From NCBI GenBank assembly GCA_046542845.1, contig JBKHAN010000009.1, positions 1-64,000 on the forward strand: 64,000 nucleotides of DNA, read 5' to 3'. This stretch comes from SKKC01 sp046542845 (lineage in GTDB: Bacteria > Spirochaetota > Spirochaetia > DSM-27196 > SKKC01). Position 1 is the first letter of the stretch. Each line of letters opens with the position of its first letter. The position numbers were made by a program, and so were the translations under genes. This document shows, in pieces, positions 42,795 through 53,100 of this stretch. The notes under the pieces were generated by a model, which searched no databases, was not told the DNA's origin, and worked only from the letters and a program-made list of their open reading frames with translations.

Positions 42795-44387
42795 TTATGC
42801 GGACGCCTCAACGTCCGCGGTCCAGCGAAACTGAATATCGCGGTCGTCTTCACGGCGCCGATCGAGCAGGTACTGATTCTCGGCGAGATATACGGGCGTC
42901 CCGCTTCGATCGAACACGATCCGGTGTGAATACTTGCCGATGAAGCTGTCGAGACGGTCTTTCTTGTCGCAGGACACCCACGCTGCGCGACCGAACTCAA
43001 GCGGCTCGAATATACAAAGCGCCTTATACTCGTGTTCAAGGCGGTGTTTGATCACGTCGAGCTGCAACTGACCGACGACACCTATTATGCGATCGCTCCC
43101 CTGAGCACGGGAGAACACCTGAGCGACACCTTCTTCGGCGAGCTGGTCAAGGCCTTTGTTCAGCTGCTTGGAACGCATCGGGTCCTTGTTTATGACCTTC
43201 ACAAAGATGGTCGGAGCGAAGTGTGGAATACCGGTGAACTGCAGCTGCTCACCTTCGGTGAGCGTGTCGCCGATACGAAGGGTCCCGGTGTCGTGCAAGC
43301 CGATAATATCGCCTGGATACGCTTCGTCGAGGACCGTGCGTTCCTGAGCCATGAAGGCAGTTGGATTTGCAGCCTTGAACTGCTTCCCGGTTCGTACATG
43401 CAGGTACGGTTTGTTGCGCTGAAAGACCCCTGAACAGATACGGAGATAGGCAATGCGGTCCCGGTGCCGCAGATCGAGATTCGCGTGTATCTTGAAGATA
43501 ACGCCCGAAAAGGTTTCCTCGTTGGGTTTCACTTCGCGTTCGACCGCCTGCCGAGGAAGGGGAGGCGGTGACTCGGTGGCAAAGAAATCAAGCAGCTCTC
43601 GGACCCCGAAGTTGTTGAGGGCACTGCCGAAAAACACTGGCGTCTGTCGACCGGCAAGATATTCCTGTCGATCGTAGGCCGGATATACCTCGCGCACGAG
43701 CTCGACGTCTTCACGCAGGCGCGCTGCCAGCGAGCCAAGGACAGTATCGAGCTCCGGATTATGGAGGCCTTCTATGGTACGCGCCGTTTCATCCACGTCG
43801 GTCTCATGTGGCCGAAACAGCACGACCTTGTCTTCGTGAATCTTGTAGACCCCGCGAAAATCTCGTCCTTGACCAATAGGCCACGACTGCGGGCACACGG
43901 TTATGTCGAGTTCAGCTTCCACCTCGTCGAGGAGCTCAATCGGCGAACGTCCCTCGCGGTCCATCTTGTTCAGAAAGGTGACAATCGGAGTCGTCCGCAT
44001 CCGGCAGACCTGCGCGAGACTGCGGGTACGCTCCTCTACTCCCTTTACCGAATCAATAACCATAAGTCCGCTGTCCACGGCGGTCAGGGTACGGTAGGTA
44101 TCTTCGGAGAAGTCGGCGTGCCCCGGCGTATCGAGCAGGTTGACCCGTCGACCCGCGTAGTCGAAACCCATGACCGAGGTACTCACTGAGATGCCGCGTT
44201 CCTGCTCCATCTTCATGAAGTCGCTGACGGTTCCCCGGCTGGTCTTCTTGCTCTTGACGGCTCCTGCAATGTGTATAGCACCGCCGAAAAGGAGCAGTTT
44301 TTCCGTTATGGTTGTTTTCCCCGCGTCAGGATGACTGATAATGGCAAAGGTCAGTCGCCGTTCGCGTTCGTGATCAAAATCTGTCAT
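42795..44387 (-). CDS. prfC: Peptide chain release factor 3
   Basis: A 530-residue translational GTPase that recycles RF1/RF2 after termination. G motifs are present: G1 AIISHPDAGKTT, G3 LLDTPGHADFSEDTYRTL, and NKMD; RF3-specific blocks include KSKKTSRGTVSDFM and MEQERGISVSTSVM. The length matches E. coli RF3 (529). The ATG at 44387 follows AGGGAACCC; the frame is open further upstream but that part is unrelated and overlaps deoD. Confidence 0.96.
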   Translation of the reverse strand: MTDFDHERERRLTFAIISHPDAGKTTITEKLLLFGGAIHIAGAVKSKKTSRGTVSDFMKMEQERGISVSTSVMGFDYAGRRVNLLDTPGHADFSEDTYRTLTAVDSGLMVIDSVKGVEERTRSLAQVCRMRTTPIVTFLNKMDREGRSPIELLDEVEAELDITVCPQSWPIGQGRDFRGVYKIHEDKVVLFRPHETDVDETARTIEGLHNPELDTVLGSLAARLREDVELVREVYPAYDRQEYLAGRQTPVFFGSALNNFGVRELLDFFATESPPPLPRQAVEREVKPNEETFSGVIFKIHANLDLRHRDRIAYLRICSGVFQRNKPYLHVRTGKQFKAANPTAFMAQERTVLDEAYPGDIIGLHDTGTLRIGDTLTEGEQLQFTGIPHFAPTIFVKVINKDPMRSKQLNKGLDQLAEEGVAQVFSRAQGSDRIIGVVGQLQLDVIKHRLEHEYKALCIFEPLEFGRAAWVSCDKKDRLDSFIGKYSHRIVFDRSGTPVYLAENQYLLDRRREDDRDIQFRWTADVEASA

Positions 44388-44449
44388 GGGTTCCCTGCGA
44401 GCCTGAGTGTACCGCGCCGTCATGAACGACCGGAGCTGTGAATCATGTT

Positions 44450-45148
44450 TTACGCGAGCGAAAGCGCGAGCTTCAGCATCTCGCTGAACCCTCGCTCCCG
44501 TTCTTCGCTCGAAAGCCCGCTCCCGTCGACCAGGCTGTCGCTCACCGTCATGATCGCGAGCGCACGAGCTCCCATGCCGGCAGCAATGGTGTACAGTTGC
44601 GCCGCTTCCATTTCTGCAGCGAGGACGCCGTACTTCGCCCACAGCTTCCAGACATCCGGGTCTTCGCTGTAGAAGGCATCGGTCGAAATGACATTCCCGG
44701 CCACAAAGGAGACTCCCCGTTTTCTCGCTTCGGCTACACAACGGTCAAACAGCGTGAAGTCGGCACAGGGTGCGTAGTCGAGCTGACCAAAACGGACGCG
44801 GTTCATTGCTGAATCCGAGGAGGCGGACATGGCCAATACGAGCTGCTTTACTTTAAGATCACTCTGTAATGAACCGCACGATCCGACCCGTATGAGATTC
44901 TTCGCGCCGTAGTCCCTGATCAGTTCGGTCGCATATATGGACAGTGAGGGCTGGCCCATGCCAGTCCCCTGTATGGAAACGCGTGTGCCCTCGTAGGTAC
45001 CGGTAAACCCAAGCATGCCGCGCACTTCGCTGTAGCAGTACGCGTCCTTGAGAAAGGTCTCGGCAACGAACCTGGCCCGCAGGGGGTCACCAGGCAGCAG
45101 TACAGTTTCGGCGATATCGCCCTCCCGGGCTCCTATGTGAATGCTCAT
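44450..45148 (-). CDS. deoD: Purine nucleoside phosphorylase, DeoD type
   Basis: A 232-residue hexameric-type PNP, which splits purine (deoxy)nucleosides with phosphate. The family N-terminus is clear (LLPGDPLRARFVAETFL), followed by RGMLGFTGTYEG, GMGQPSLSIYATELI and EMEAAQLYTIAA, with the catalytic Asp in VSDSL. It is co-directional with prfC, 62 bp upstream of it, and divergent from pth. Confidence 0.94.
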   Translation of the reverse strand: MSIHIGAREGDIAETVLLPGDPLRARFVAETFLKDAYCYSEVRGMLGFTGTYEGTRVSIQGTGMGQPSLSIYATELIRDYGAKNLIRVGSCGSLQSDLKVKQLVLAMSASSDSAMNRVRFGQLDYAPCADFTLFDRCVAEARKRGVSFVAGNVISTDAFYSEDPDVWKLWAKYGVLAAEMEAAQLYTIAAGMGARALAIMTVSDSLVDGSGLSSEERERGFSEMLKLALSLA

Positions 45149-45206
45149 CTCTTGTCTCCGATTATAGTTTGATAGTAGCGTGCCTTTCGATGCGGAGGCA
45201 AGGCGA

Positions 45207-45788
45207 ATGAGCAGTCAGACGATACGCCTGTGCGTATTTCTCGGCAATCCAGGCCGACAATACCGTGATACCCGGCATAACGCCGGGTTTCTACTGGCCG
45301 ATCACCACCCCGATTTCGCTCACGAGACCTGGCGAAGCAAGTTTCACGCCGACTACTGCGATGTGCGTCATTCGCGGAGCGGAGTACGCTATACAGCAAT
45401 TCGCCCCACAGGCTACATGAATCGCTCAGGTGTATCGGTGTCTGAAGCGGCGGCTTTTTTTCACGTTCCCGCACCTGCGATCCTTGTCGTACACGACGAC
45501 GTCGAACTCGCCTTCGGCAAAATCGGCTTTCGCCGGGGCGGTGGATTGGCCGGACACAAGGGCCTCCGTGACATTGCGCAACGCATCGGCACTCAGGAGT
45601 TCGCCCGGCTTCGTATCGGGATATCGCGCCCCCGAAGCGGCGCTGTACAAAGCCATGTCCTTGGCCGCTTCAACGCCGGGGAACAGGCTGCTCTCGGAGA
45701 CATAATGGAAGCCGCGTCGAGGCTGTTCGACGACGTGCTGTCGCAACGGGTCGTCGCGGCGACAGACATAACCGTCATCGAAACGTGA
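45207..45788 (+). CDS. pth: Peptidyl-tRNA hydrolase
   Basis: A 193-residue enzyme that frees tRNA from drop-off peptidyl-tRNA. Active-site residues are seen: Asn in GNPGRQYRDTRHNAGF with the catalytic His in RHNAGF, YMNRSG, and Asp in VVHDDVELAFG; GGGLAGHKGLRDI follows. The ATG at 45207 is chosen because GGAGG at 45194-45198 is 8 nt upstream; an upstream TTG/GTG-type start at 45180 lacks one. It precedes the ATP-grasp cluster by about 65 bp. Confidence 0.95.
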   Translation: MSSQTIRLCVFLGNPGRQYRDTRHNAGFLLADHHPDFAHETWRSKFHADYCDVRHSRSGVRYTAIRPTGYMNRSGVSVSEAAAFFHVPAPAILVVHDDVELAFGKIGFRRGGGLAGHKGLRDIAQRIGTQEFARLRIGISRPRSGAVQSHVLGRFNAGEQAALGDIMEAASRLFDDVLSQRVVAATDITVIET

Positions 45789-45852
45789 ACAGCCATCGGT
45801 GTTCCTGCGGGACGGCTTGTCGGTGACAGGTCGCCTAAGTACAATCCAGCCT

Positions 45853-47301
45853 GTGATCTTCCAAAACTACGATGTCGGAGACTTCTACGACGAGCTGTTC
45901 CTGCCGGATGGCGCACCGCGTAGCCATGCGCGCCTTCTCGTGAATGCAATTGGACAGCTTCCCGCCGAGTCCGTTCGAAGCAGACAGCACGCGGCTGAGC
46001 AGCTTCTCCTGCAGCTTGGCATTACCTTCAACGTATACGGAGACGCCGTCGGCACCGAGAAGATATTCCCTTTCGACATTATCCCGCGTGCGATTGCCGA
46101 CTTGGAGTGGCGGGGTATCGAATACGGTCTCGTACAGCGCATTCAGGCGTTGAACCTGTTTCTCGACGACGTCTATCACGAACAGAGAATCGTCAGGGAC
46201 GGCATAATCCCGGGGGATCTGGTCGAGTCAGCTTCCGGGTTCCGTCCCGAATGTCGCAACCTTGAACCGCCGCGAGGACTATGGTGTCACATCTGCGGGA
46301 GCGATCTGGTGCGGGACAAGAGCGGGCAGTTCTTTGTGCTGGAAGACAATCTGCGATGCCCTTCAGGGGTCAGTTACATGCTGGCGAACCGCATCGTAAT
46401 GAAACGTACATTTCCCCGCCTGTTCACTTCTGCTCAGGTCCGGCCAATCGCAGACTACGCCGCCGATCTGAGGCACCTTCTGGAGTATCTCGCTCCCGAA
46501 GGATTGCCGGAACCGAAAGCTGTGGTTCTGACGCCTGGAATGTACAACTCCGCGTATTTTGAGCATTCATTTCTCGCGCAGCAAATGGGCATAGACCTGG
46601 TCGAGGGTCGCGACCTGATCGTACAGGAGGGCTACGTCTGGGTACGAACAACGGCCGGCTTTGAGCGCGTCGATGTAATATACAGACGCATCGATGATGA
46701 TTTTATTGACCCGACCGTTTTCCGCCCGGACTCCATGCTGGGAGTGCCCGGACTCATGGACGTCTATCGCGAGGGACGTGTAGCGCTGGCGAACGCCCCG
46801 GGGACGGGGGTCGCCGACGACAAGGCGGTGTACGCGTATGTTCCCGACATGATCCGCTATTATCTTGATCAGGATGCCGTCATTCCGAACGTACCAACCT
46901 ACGTGTGCAGGCGCGAGAACGAATGCAATCATGTGCTCGCAAATATTGAGTCCCTCGTCGTGAAAGCCGTCAACGAGTCCGGTGGCTACGGCATGCTTAT
47001 CGGCCCGGCTGCGAGCAGGACCGAATGCGACGAGTTCAGGCGACGCATCAAAGCCAACCCGCGCAACTATATCGCACAACCTACCCTCGCTCTTTCGCGC
47101 ACACCTATCCTCGGCGAACAGTTCTGCGAAGGACGACACGTCGATCTACGGCCATATATTCTCCTTGGCAAGACATGTACCGTTACCGCCGGGGGACTCA
47201 CGCGGGTCGCGTTGAGCAAAGGCTCCCTCGTAGTCAACTCGTCACAGGGCGGGGGAAGTAAGGACACCTGGATTATTCCGTCGGAGCCCCGTAGTGCTTA
47301 G
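45853..47301 (+). CDS. Circularly permuted ATP-grasp protein (DUF404/407 type amidoligase)
   Basis: About 482 residues of the circularly permuted ATP-grasp family that accompanies alpha-E proteins. Typical segments: FYDELFLPDGAPRSHARLLV at the N-terminus, FPFDIIPRAI, LNLFLDDVYHEQRIV, FVLEDNLRCPSGVSYML, YRRIDDDFIDP, and ESGGYGMLIGP in the ATP-binding part; the ends DLRPYILLG and GGGSKDTW also match. It probably ligates amino acids or peptides using ATP; the product is unknown. The start is uncertain: GTG codons at 45799, 45823 and 45853 are in frame, and I prefer 45853 because homology begins there. Its end overlaps the alpha-E gene by 8 nt. Confidence 0.88.
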   Translation: MIFQNYDVGDFYDELFLPDGAPRSHARLLVNAIGQLPAESVRSRQHAAEQLLLQLGITFNVYGDAVGTEKIFPFDIIPRAIADLEWRGIEYGLVQRIQALNLFLDDVYHEQRIVRDGIIPGDLVESASGFRPECRNLEPPRGLWCHICGSDLVRDKSGQFFVLEDNLRCPSGVSYMLANRIVMKRTFPRLFTSAQVRPIADYAADLRHLLEYLAPEGLPEPKAVVLTPGMYNSAYFEHSFLAQQMGIDLVEGRDLIVQEGYVWVRTTAGFERVDVIYRRIDDDFIDPTVFRPDSMLGVPGLMDVYREGRVALANAPGTGVADDKAVYAYVPDMIRYYLDQDAVIPNVPTYVCRRENECNHVLANIESLVVKAVNESGGYGMLIGPAASRTECDEFRRRIKANPRNYIAQPTLALSRTPILGEQFCEGRHVDLRPYILLGKTCTVTAGGLTRVALSKGSLVVNSSQGGGSKDTWIIPSEPRSA

Positions 47302-48274
47302 TCGCGTAGCCGAGAGTGTGTACTGGATGAGCCGCTACATTGAGCGAGCCGAAAGCATCGCACGTCTGATTGACGTGAATCTGCACCTCACACTCGATAT
47401 GCCCGGGGCTTCCGCCGCACACTGGCAGGCGGTTATCGCCACCACGGGAGACTACTCACGATACCAGAGCGCGTACGTGAACGTGACACCGGATAATGTC
47501 ATAGAGTTTCTGGTTTTTGATTATGACAACCCCAACTCCGTATACTCCTGTCTGCGCGCGGCTCGTGAGAACGCGCGAAGTATACGCGAAATCATATCGT
47601 CGGAGGCATGGGAGCAAATCAACGGGTTTTACCTCATGGTTCACGACGCGTCGCGGGAACAGAGCAGGCTCGAGCTGCCCTCGGAGTTTTTTCGTAGCAT
47701 TCGGGTGCACAGTCACACGATACAGGGGGCTATCCACAGCACTATGACCCACGATGAACCCTGGCACTTTTCGCGGCTCGGTCGTCTGCTTGAGCGGGGA
47801 GAGCAGACCGCGCGACTTATCGACACGAAGTATTTTCTCCTCCTTCCCTCTCCCGAATACGTCGGTTCTACCCTGGACGATGTGCAGTGGTCCGCGGTGC
47901 TGCGTTCGGCGAGCGGATTCGAGATGTACCGGAAACGATACGGACGCATAGACCCGCCTCGCATTATCGAGTTTCTTCTCCTGGACCGCTCCTTCCCACG
48001 CTCGAGTAACTACTGTATACAGAAAGCGGACGAATCGCTGCATGAGATCACGGGAACGCCTGCGGGGAGGTTTGCAAACAAAGCCGAGCGGGAGCTTGGC
48101 AGGCTCCGCTATGACTTCGCCTTCCTTGAGGCGGACACGATCATCGGTTCCGGGCTGCACGAGTTTCTCGATAATCTTCAGACGCGATTCATAGGCGTTG
48201 GAACGGCCATCTTCGACACGTTTTTTGCGCTACGGGCCCACCAGAGCCAGATGCAGCAACAGGGGAAACAATAA
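47294..48274 (+). CDS. Alpha-E domain protein (DUF403)
   Basis: A 326-residue all-helical alpha-E protein. It starts with the family signature MLSRVAESVYWMSRYIERAE (first 20 residues), followed by LARLI-type helices and HFSRLGRLLERGEQTARLID, which repeats the same pattern. The function is not established; the family always travels with the circularly permuted ATP-grasp and transglutaminase genes. The GTG start overlaps the ATP-grasp stop by 8 nt and the stop is 9 nt before the Anbu gene. Confidence 0.9.
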   Translation: MLSRVAESVYWMSRYIERAESIARLIDVNLHLTLDMPGASAAHWQAVIATTGDYSRYQSAYVNVTPDNVIEFLVFDYDNPNSVYSCLRAARENARSIREIISSEAWEQINGFYLMVHDASREQSRLELPSEFFRSIRVHSHTIQGAIHSTMTHDEPWHFSRLGRLLERGEQTARLIDTKYFLLLPSPEYVGSTLDDVQWSAVLRSASGFEMYRKRYGRIDPPRIIEFLLLDRSFPRSSNYCIQKADESLHEITGTPAGRFANKAERELGRLRYDFAFLEADTIIGSGLHEFLDNLQTRFIGVGTAIFDTFFALRAHQSQMQQQGKQ

Positions 48275-48283
48275 GGAACGCAT

Positions 48284-49024
48284 ATGAGTTTTTGCCTCGG
48301 TATCAAGGTACGCGACGGCCTGGTAGCGATCGCCGACACCAGGATCACCACAGGCTCGGAACGTATCACAGCACGAAAACTGAACGTGTATTCCGAGGGA
48401 GACGGAAACTTTTTTGTAATGACCTCGGGTCTGCGATCGGTCAGGGACAAAATACTCACCTACTATGCCGAGCAACGCCAGCACGACAATGCGAGCAGCG
48501 ACCGCCTGTTCAAGGTCGTAAACCGTTTTTCAAGTCTCATGCGGAACGTTGCCGAGGAAGATAAAGCCCACCTCGAAGAAAGCGGGTTGCCGTTTAACAG
48601 TCATCTGATCATCGGCGGTCAACTCGCCGGTGACAGCGAACATAAACTCTACCTCATGTATCCGCAGGGAAACTGGATCGAAATCGGCGAGGGATCACCG
48701 TATCAGATTATCGGTACGTCGAGCTACGGCAAGCCGGTAATCGACCGCGTACTGACATTTGAGGACAGCATGGAAGACGCCTTGAAAGTTGGCGTACTTT
48801 CATTTGATTCAACGCGAATCAGCGCCGCGGATGTCGGATTCCCGATCGACGTTGCGCTGTATCGGAGCGGCAGCTATTCCATGATTGAGCATCGATACGC
48901 GCTCTCCGATCTTATCGAAGTCACCCAGTGGTGGCAGGACGCCCTGCGCAGCGCTTTGCACGAGCTGCCGAGCGCGTGGATCGCAAGCGCGTTTCATGAA
49001 CCGCATGACTCAAGACTGTCATGA
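48284..49024 (+). CDS. Anbu-type proteasome-like peptidase (Ntn hydrolase)
   Basis: A 246-residue homologue of Anbu, the bacterial proteasome beta-subunit relative. Features: N-terminus MSFCLGIKVRDGLVAIADTR with Ser2 as candidate N-terminal nucleophile after Met removal, Asp18-x-Arg20, and a conserved Lys near residue 32 (ARKLNVY); the GTSSYGKPVIDR and LSFDSTR segments are Anbu-like. There is no propeptide. Its location between alpha-E and transglutaminase genes matches the known Anbu neighbourhood. Substrates are unknown. Confidence 0.88.
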   Translation: MSFCLGIKVRDGLVAIADTRITTGSERITARKLNVYSEGDGNFFVMTSGLRSVRDKILTYYAEQRQHDNASSDRLFKVVNRFSSLMRNVAEEDKAHLEESGLPFNSHLIIGGQLAGDSEHKLYLMYPQGNWIEIGEGSPYQIIGTSSYGKPVIDRVLTFEDSMEDALKVGVLSFDSTRISAADVGFPIDVALYRSGSYSMIEHRYALSDLIEVTQWWQDALRSALHELPSAWIASAFHEPHDSRLS

Positions 49025-49914
49025 CGTATGAAATCGAGCACCTTACGCGGTACGAGTACACCTCCGACGTGTTTCTCGAACCCCATACAGTCCGCCTTTC
49101 CCCGCGTCTCGACGGGGCGGTCCAGCTCCTCGACCAGGAACAGGCAGTCATGCCTGCTCCGGATGCAACTACACGGGCACTCGATTACAACGGCAACATT
49201 GTCGATCGCTACTGGTTTTCCGGAAAGACGAACAGCCTGACGATCCGTCAATCGTTAAAAATCCGCACGCTGCGTGCGAATGCCTTTGACTATATACCCG
49301 ATACAATCGGGGAGCAGCTTCCGCCGGTGTATCCTGCTGCCGCAGCACGGGTCCTCACGCCCTTTCTTGAAACAGCGACGTCGGACCGCGTGAAGCAGTT
49401 TCTGGTAACGATCGTCGGCCCCCGGAGATACGGGAATATACAGTCGGCCCTGGATTCGGGTACGGTTTCCGACCATGGACTTCGGTGCTCGGAGTACATT
49501 ACCGCACTCAACCAGTCAATCGCGAGCAGGTTTCGAACCATAGTGCGGAAAGAGGGAGAGGCGTGGTCGGCGGACACGACGCTTGGGCAAACCGAAGCCT
49601 CGTGCAGGGACCTTGCCGTACTCTTCTGTGCCTCATGTCGGGCCTTTGGAATCGCGAGCCGGTTTGTCAGCGGGTATCAGGCCGGCGATCCCCAACAGGA
49701 GACGCGCGATCTGCATGCGTGGGCCGAGGTCTACACGACAGACGGTGGCTGGCGAGGCTTCGACCCTACCCTGGGACTCGCAGTCGCCGACGAGCACGTT
49801 CCCTTAGCGACGGCGGCAGCGCCCAACGAGGCCTCGCCGGTGGCCGGCAGCTTCCGGGGAACGGGGGTGCGTTCGCGACTGCACCACGAGATACATCTGT
49901 CGACCCTGCCCTGA
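49021..49914 (+). CDS. Transglutaminase-like cysteine peptidase family protein
   Basis: A 297-residue protein. The N-terminal beta domain (residues 1-110, starting YEIEHLTRYEYTSDVFLEPH) is the bacterial transglutaminase N-terminal type, and the core carries the triad Cys in EASCRDLA, His in DLHAWAEVY and Asp in GFDPTLGL. It is probably a peptidase or amidase acting on peptides made by the ATP-grasp partner (inference from conserved gene neighbourhood). The ATG overlaps the Anbu stop by 4 nt. Confidence 0.9.
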   Translation: MTYEIEHLTRYEYTSDVFLEPHTVRLSPRLDGAVQLLDQEQAVMPAPDATTRALDYNGNIVDRYWFSGKTNSLTIRQSLKIRTLRANAFDYIPDTIGEQLPPVYPAAAARVLTPFLETATSDRVKQFLVTIVGPRRYGNIQSALDSGTVSDHGLRCSEYITALNQSIASRFRTIVRKEGEAWSADTTLGQTEASCRDLAVLFCASCRAFGIASRFVSGYQAGDPQQETRDLHAWAEVYTTDGGWRGFDPTLGLAVADEHVPLATAAAPNEASPVAGSFRGTGVRSRLHHEIHLSTLP

Positions 49915-49957
49915 TACGCACTTGATCCTGAGGCGCCGGGATGCGTATTGTAGGGGC

Positions 49958-50143
49958 ATGGGCTGGCTCATAAGCGTCGCAGTAAGTCTGTTCCTCAGTT
50001 TTCTTGTAGGAAAAGGTGCGCAGAACCAGAAACGGAACTTCTGGCTCTGGTTCGGCATATCCGTGATCACCACACCGCTGATCGGTTTCCTTGGGATCAT
50101 GCTCCTGCCTCGGCGTTCCGCCTCAGGATACATAGAAGACTGA
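49958..50143 (+). CDS. Small two-helix membrane protein
   Basis: A possible 61-residue protein with two hydrophobic helices (WLISVAVSLFLSFLVG and FWLWFGISVITTPLIGFLG) joined by a polar turn NQKRN and ending in a charged tail GYIED. The pattern is coding-like and follows the transglutaminase gene by 43 bp. The AGGGG before the ATG is too close to be a good ribosome site, so the start is uncertain. No family recognised. It ends 11 bp from the convergent GDH stop. Confidence 0.5.
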   Translation: MGWLISVAVSLFLSFLVGKGAQNQKRNFWLWFGISVITTPLIGFLGIMLLPRRSASGYIED

Positions 50144-50154
50144 TACAGCTCCTG

Positions 50155-53100
50155 CTACGGGCGAGCCTCAGCCAGACGTCCAATTTCCTGCACAGCGACC
50201 GATGCGGCCGCGTAATCAGCGTTACCGGTAGCCCTGATTTCCCCAAACACCCGGGTGACGTGGGACACTTCTTCGTTGTGCTCTCGGATCCACCCGTCTA
50301 CCGGTGATCCATCGCCGGTCTTTTTCACCTCCTGCATAATGCGGGAGGTAAGTTCGCTGCGATACCGGAAATAGTTTTCCCGGAGGGTCCCCCGGGCGAC
50401 TGATTGCCAGTGACCTTCAACCGGCAATCCCTCGATTTCGGTACGCAGCCACTCCAGAGGGATATGGCGAGCGAGATCAAAATACACCTGCGTGACTACA
50501 GGCAGGAGCTCGCGCCCCTGACCCCGTTCGGCTATGTGGGTAATATCGAGCGCCGAATACAGGAACGGTGATTGCGCCACTATGAGCGCAAGATCGCCGG
50601 CCACTCCTTCGCCCTCAAGCTCGCTCCTGAAATCCTCGAGCGACTGAAGCTCATGCGCGGGTAGCAGATTCCCGATTTCGCTTCGAAGAAACTCGACCGT
50701 CCCGGTATAGCGGTCAACATCCTGCTGTATGGCCTGATTCCGGTCCGCTCTCTGGAGCAGGCGTCGGGTGGCGTTTCGAAGCAGAGATGCCAGCCGTTCG
50801 AGCATACGCATCTGCACAGACGCCGCAAGACGCGAGTCTGCCGCTTCAATAGCCTCCCATGCTGCTTTCACCTGGTAGACCTCACGGGCTACCGCAAACG
50901 CCCTGGCTACCTCCGCATGCGTGGCGCCGGTGTCATCGCACATCCGTCGCGAAAAGCTCGGACCCATGCGGTTCACCACACTGTTACTGATGCTCGTACA
51001 GATAAGTTCATCTCGCAATCGGTGCGTCTGCATGGCGTCGGCGAAGGTATCCCTGAGCGCCTCGGGAAAATACAGCGCGAGCTCACGACCGAGCCAGCTG
51101 TCGTCCGCCACATCCGATGACAGGAGCGAGCCATACAGCTCGTTCTTGGCATAGGCAAGCAACACAGCAAGTTCCGGGCGCGAGAGGCCCTTGCCGGATT
51201 TTCGCAATTCTGCAATTCCGTCCTCGTCTGGAAGGCCTTCGAGCGACCGGTTCAGAGCAGATGAGCGCTCAAGCGAACGAATAAGCTGCGCGTGTTCGTT
51301 CAGCCGATCGATGCTGTGATACTCTACAAAGGACAATGCCTGGGCCTGAAGATAATTGTCACGAAGGACCTGCGCTTCCACGTCGGCCTTCATGTTCAGG
51401 AACAGTTGGTTTCGTTTCTTTTGACTGAGACCTGCGCGGTCGGTTACGGCCTGTAACAGGATTTTTATGTTGACCTCGCGATCGGAACAATCCACACCGC
51501 CGGAGTTGTCTATGAAGTCAGTGTTTATCCGACCGCCCTTTCTGGCGAACTCGACGCGTCCCGCCTGAGTAAACCCGAGGTTTCCGCCTTCGCCGACGAT
51601 CAGGCAGCGTAGTTCACGACCATCGACCCGTACCGGGTCATGAGCCCGGTCACCGACATCGCGGTTTCTCTCGTGAGACGCTTTCACATAGGTGCCGATA
51701 CCCCCGTTCCAGAGCAGATCTACCGGCGCGCGTAGAATCGCCCGGATCAAGTCCTGCGGCGTGTACTCACCGCGCTCGGTTCCAAGAGCCTGCGCTGCCG
51801 CTTCGGTAAGCGTTATGCTCTTGGCGTGACGGGAATACACACCGCCACCGGACGATATGAGTTCCCGCCTGTAGTCGTCCCATCCCGACTGGGAGAGACG
51901 AAACAATCGCCTTCGTTCGGCGTGCGAAGTACCGGGATCAGGATTGGGATCGATAAAAATATGGAGATGATTAAACGCCGCGATCAGGCGGGTGTGCCGT
52001 GAAAGGAGCATGCCGTTTCCGAACACGTCGCCGCTCATGTCACCGATGCCGACAGCCGTAAAGTCGCTCCGCCGGCAGTCGCGTCCCAGTTCCCTGAAAT
52101 GCCTTTTGACCGACTCCCAGGCGCCTTTGGCGGTTATACCCATTTTTTTGTGATCGTATCCGACCGACCCCCCGGACGCAAACGCGTCTGCGAGCCAGAA
52201 CCCGTATTCAGCCGAGATTTCGTTGGCCAGATCGGAAAACGTAGCCGTACCTTTATCGGCAGCAACAACCAGATACGGGTCGTCGCCGTCGTGGCGCACG
52301 CAGCGCTTCGGCGGCTGTATACCGTCACCTGCTCTGTTGTCGGTAATGTCGAGCATGCCACGCAGGAAGTCGGCGTAACAGCGGCGAACACACTGCTGCT
52401 GCTCCTCCCGGGTACCAGTCAGCCGGGTTTTCACGACAAATCCACCTTTGGCCCCGACAGGGACAATGACTGAGTTCTTGACCTGCTGCGCCTTCATGAG
52501 TCCAAGCACCTCAGTACGGAAATCCTCCGGTCGGTTGCTCCACCGAATGCCGCCACGAGCAACCTTGCCCTTTCGCAAGTGTATCGCTTCAAAGCGAGGC
52601 GAGTACACGAAGATCTCGTACATGGGCAGCGGCAATGGAAGATCAGGGACCACCGCAGGATCAAGCTTGAAGGCTACCGAATTCGGGTTCTCCTTCTGAT
52701 AGAAATTGGTTCTGAGCGTTGCCCGAATCGTGAGGGTAAAAGCTCTCAGGATGCGGTCGGCGTCGAGGCTGCGAACACTTTCCAGCATCTCCCGGATCGC
52801 CTTGTAACGCCTCGTCATTGCCGTTGCACGATTACCCGGAAAATCGGGATCGAAGCGTGCCCGGAAAAAGTCGATAAGCGCGGATGCTATGTGCGGGTAC
52901 TCGGACAGCGTCCCCGCCATATACTGCCGGCTGAACGGAAGCCCCGTCTGCAGGAGGTACTTGCCGTAGGCGCGCAGCAGCATCGTGTATGCAGGGGTGA
53001 AGCGGGCAAAGAGCACGAGGCGATTAAAGCGGTCACTCTCGTATACACCGCGCCAGACACCGGCGACCGCGTCGCGGAAATTCTTCTCAACCGCCGACAG

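Noticed and set aside
46801..46811. GGGGACGGGGG in the ATP-grasp gene as a motif copy
   Set aside because: One mismatch in the core and no purine-flank pattern beyond chance; not counted among the exact copies.
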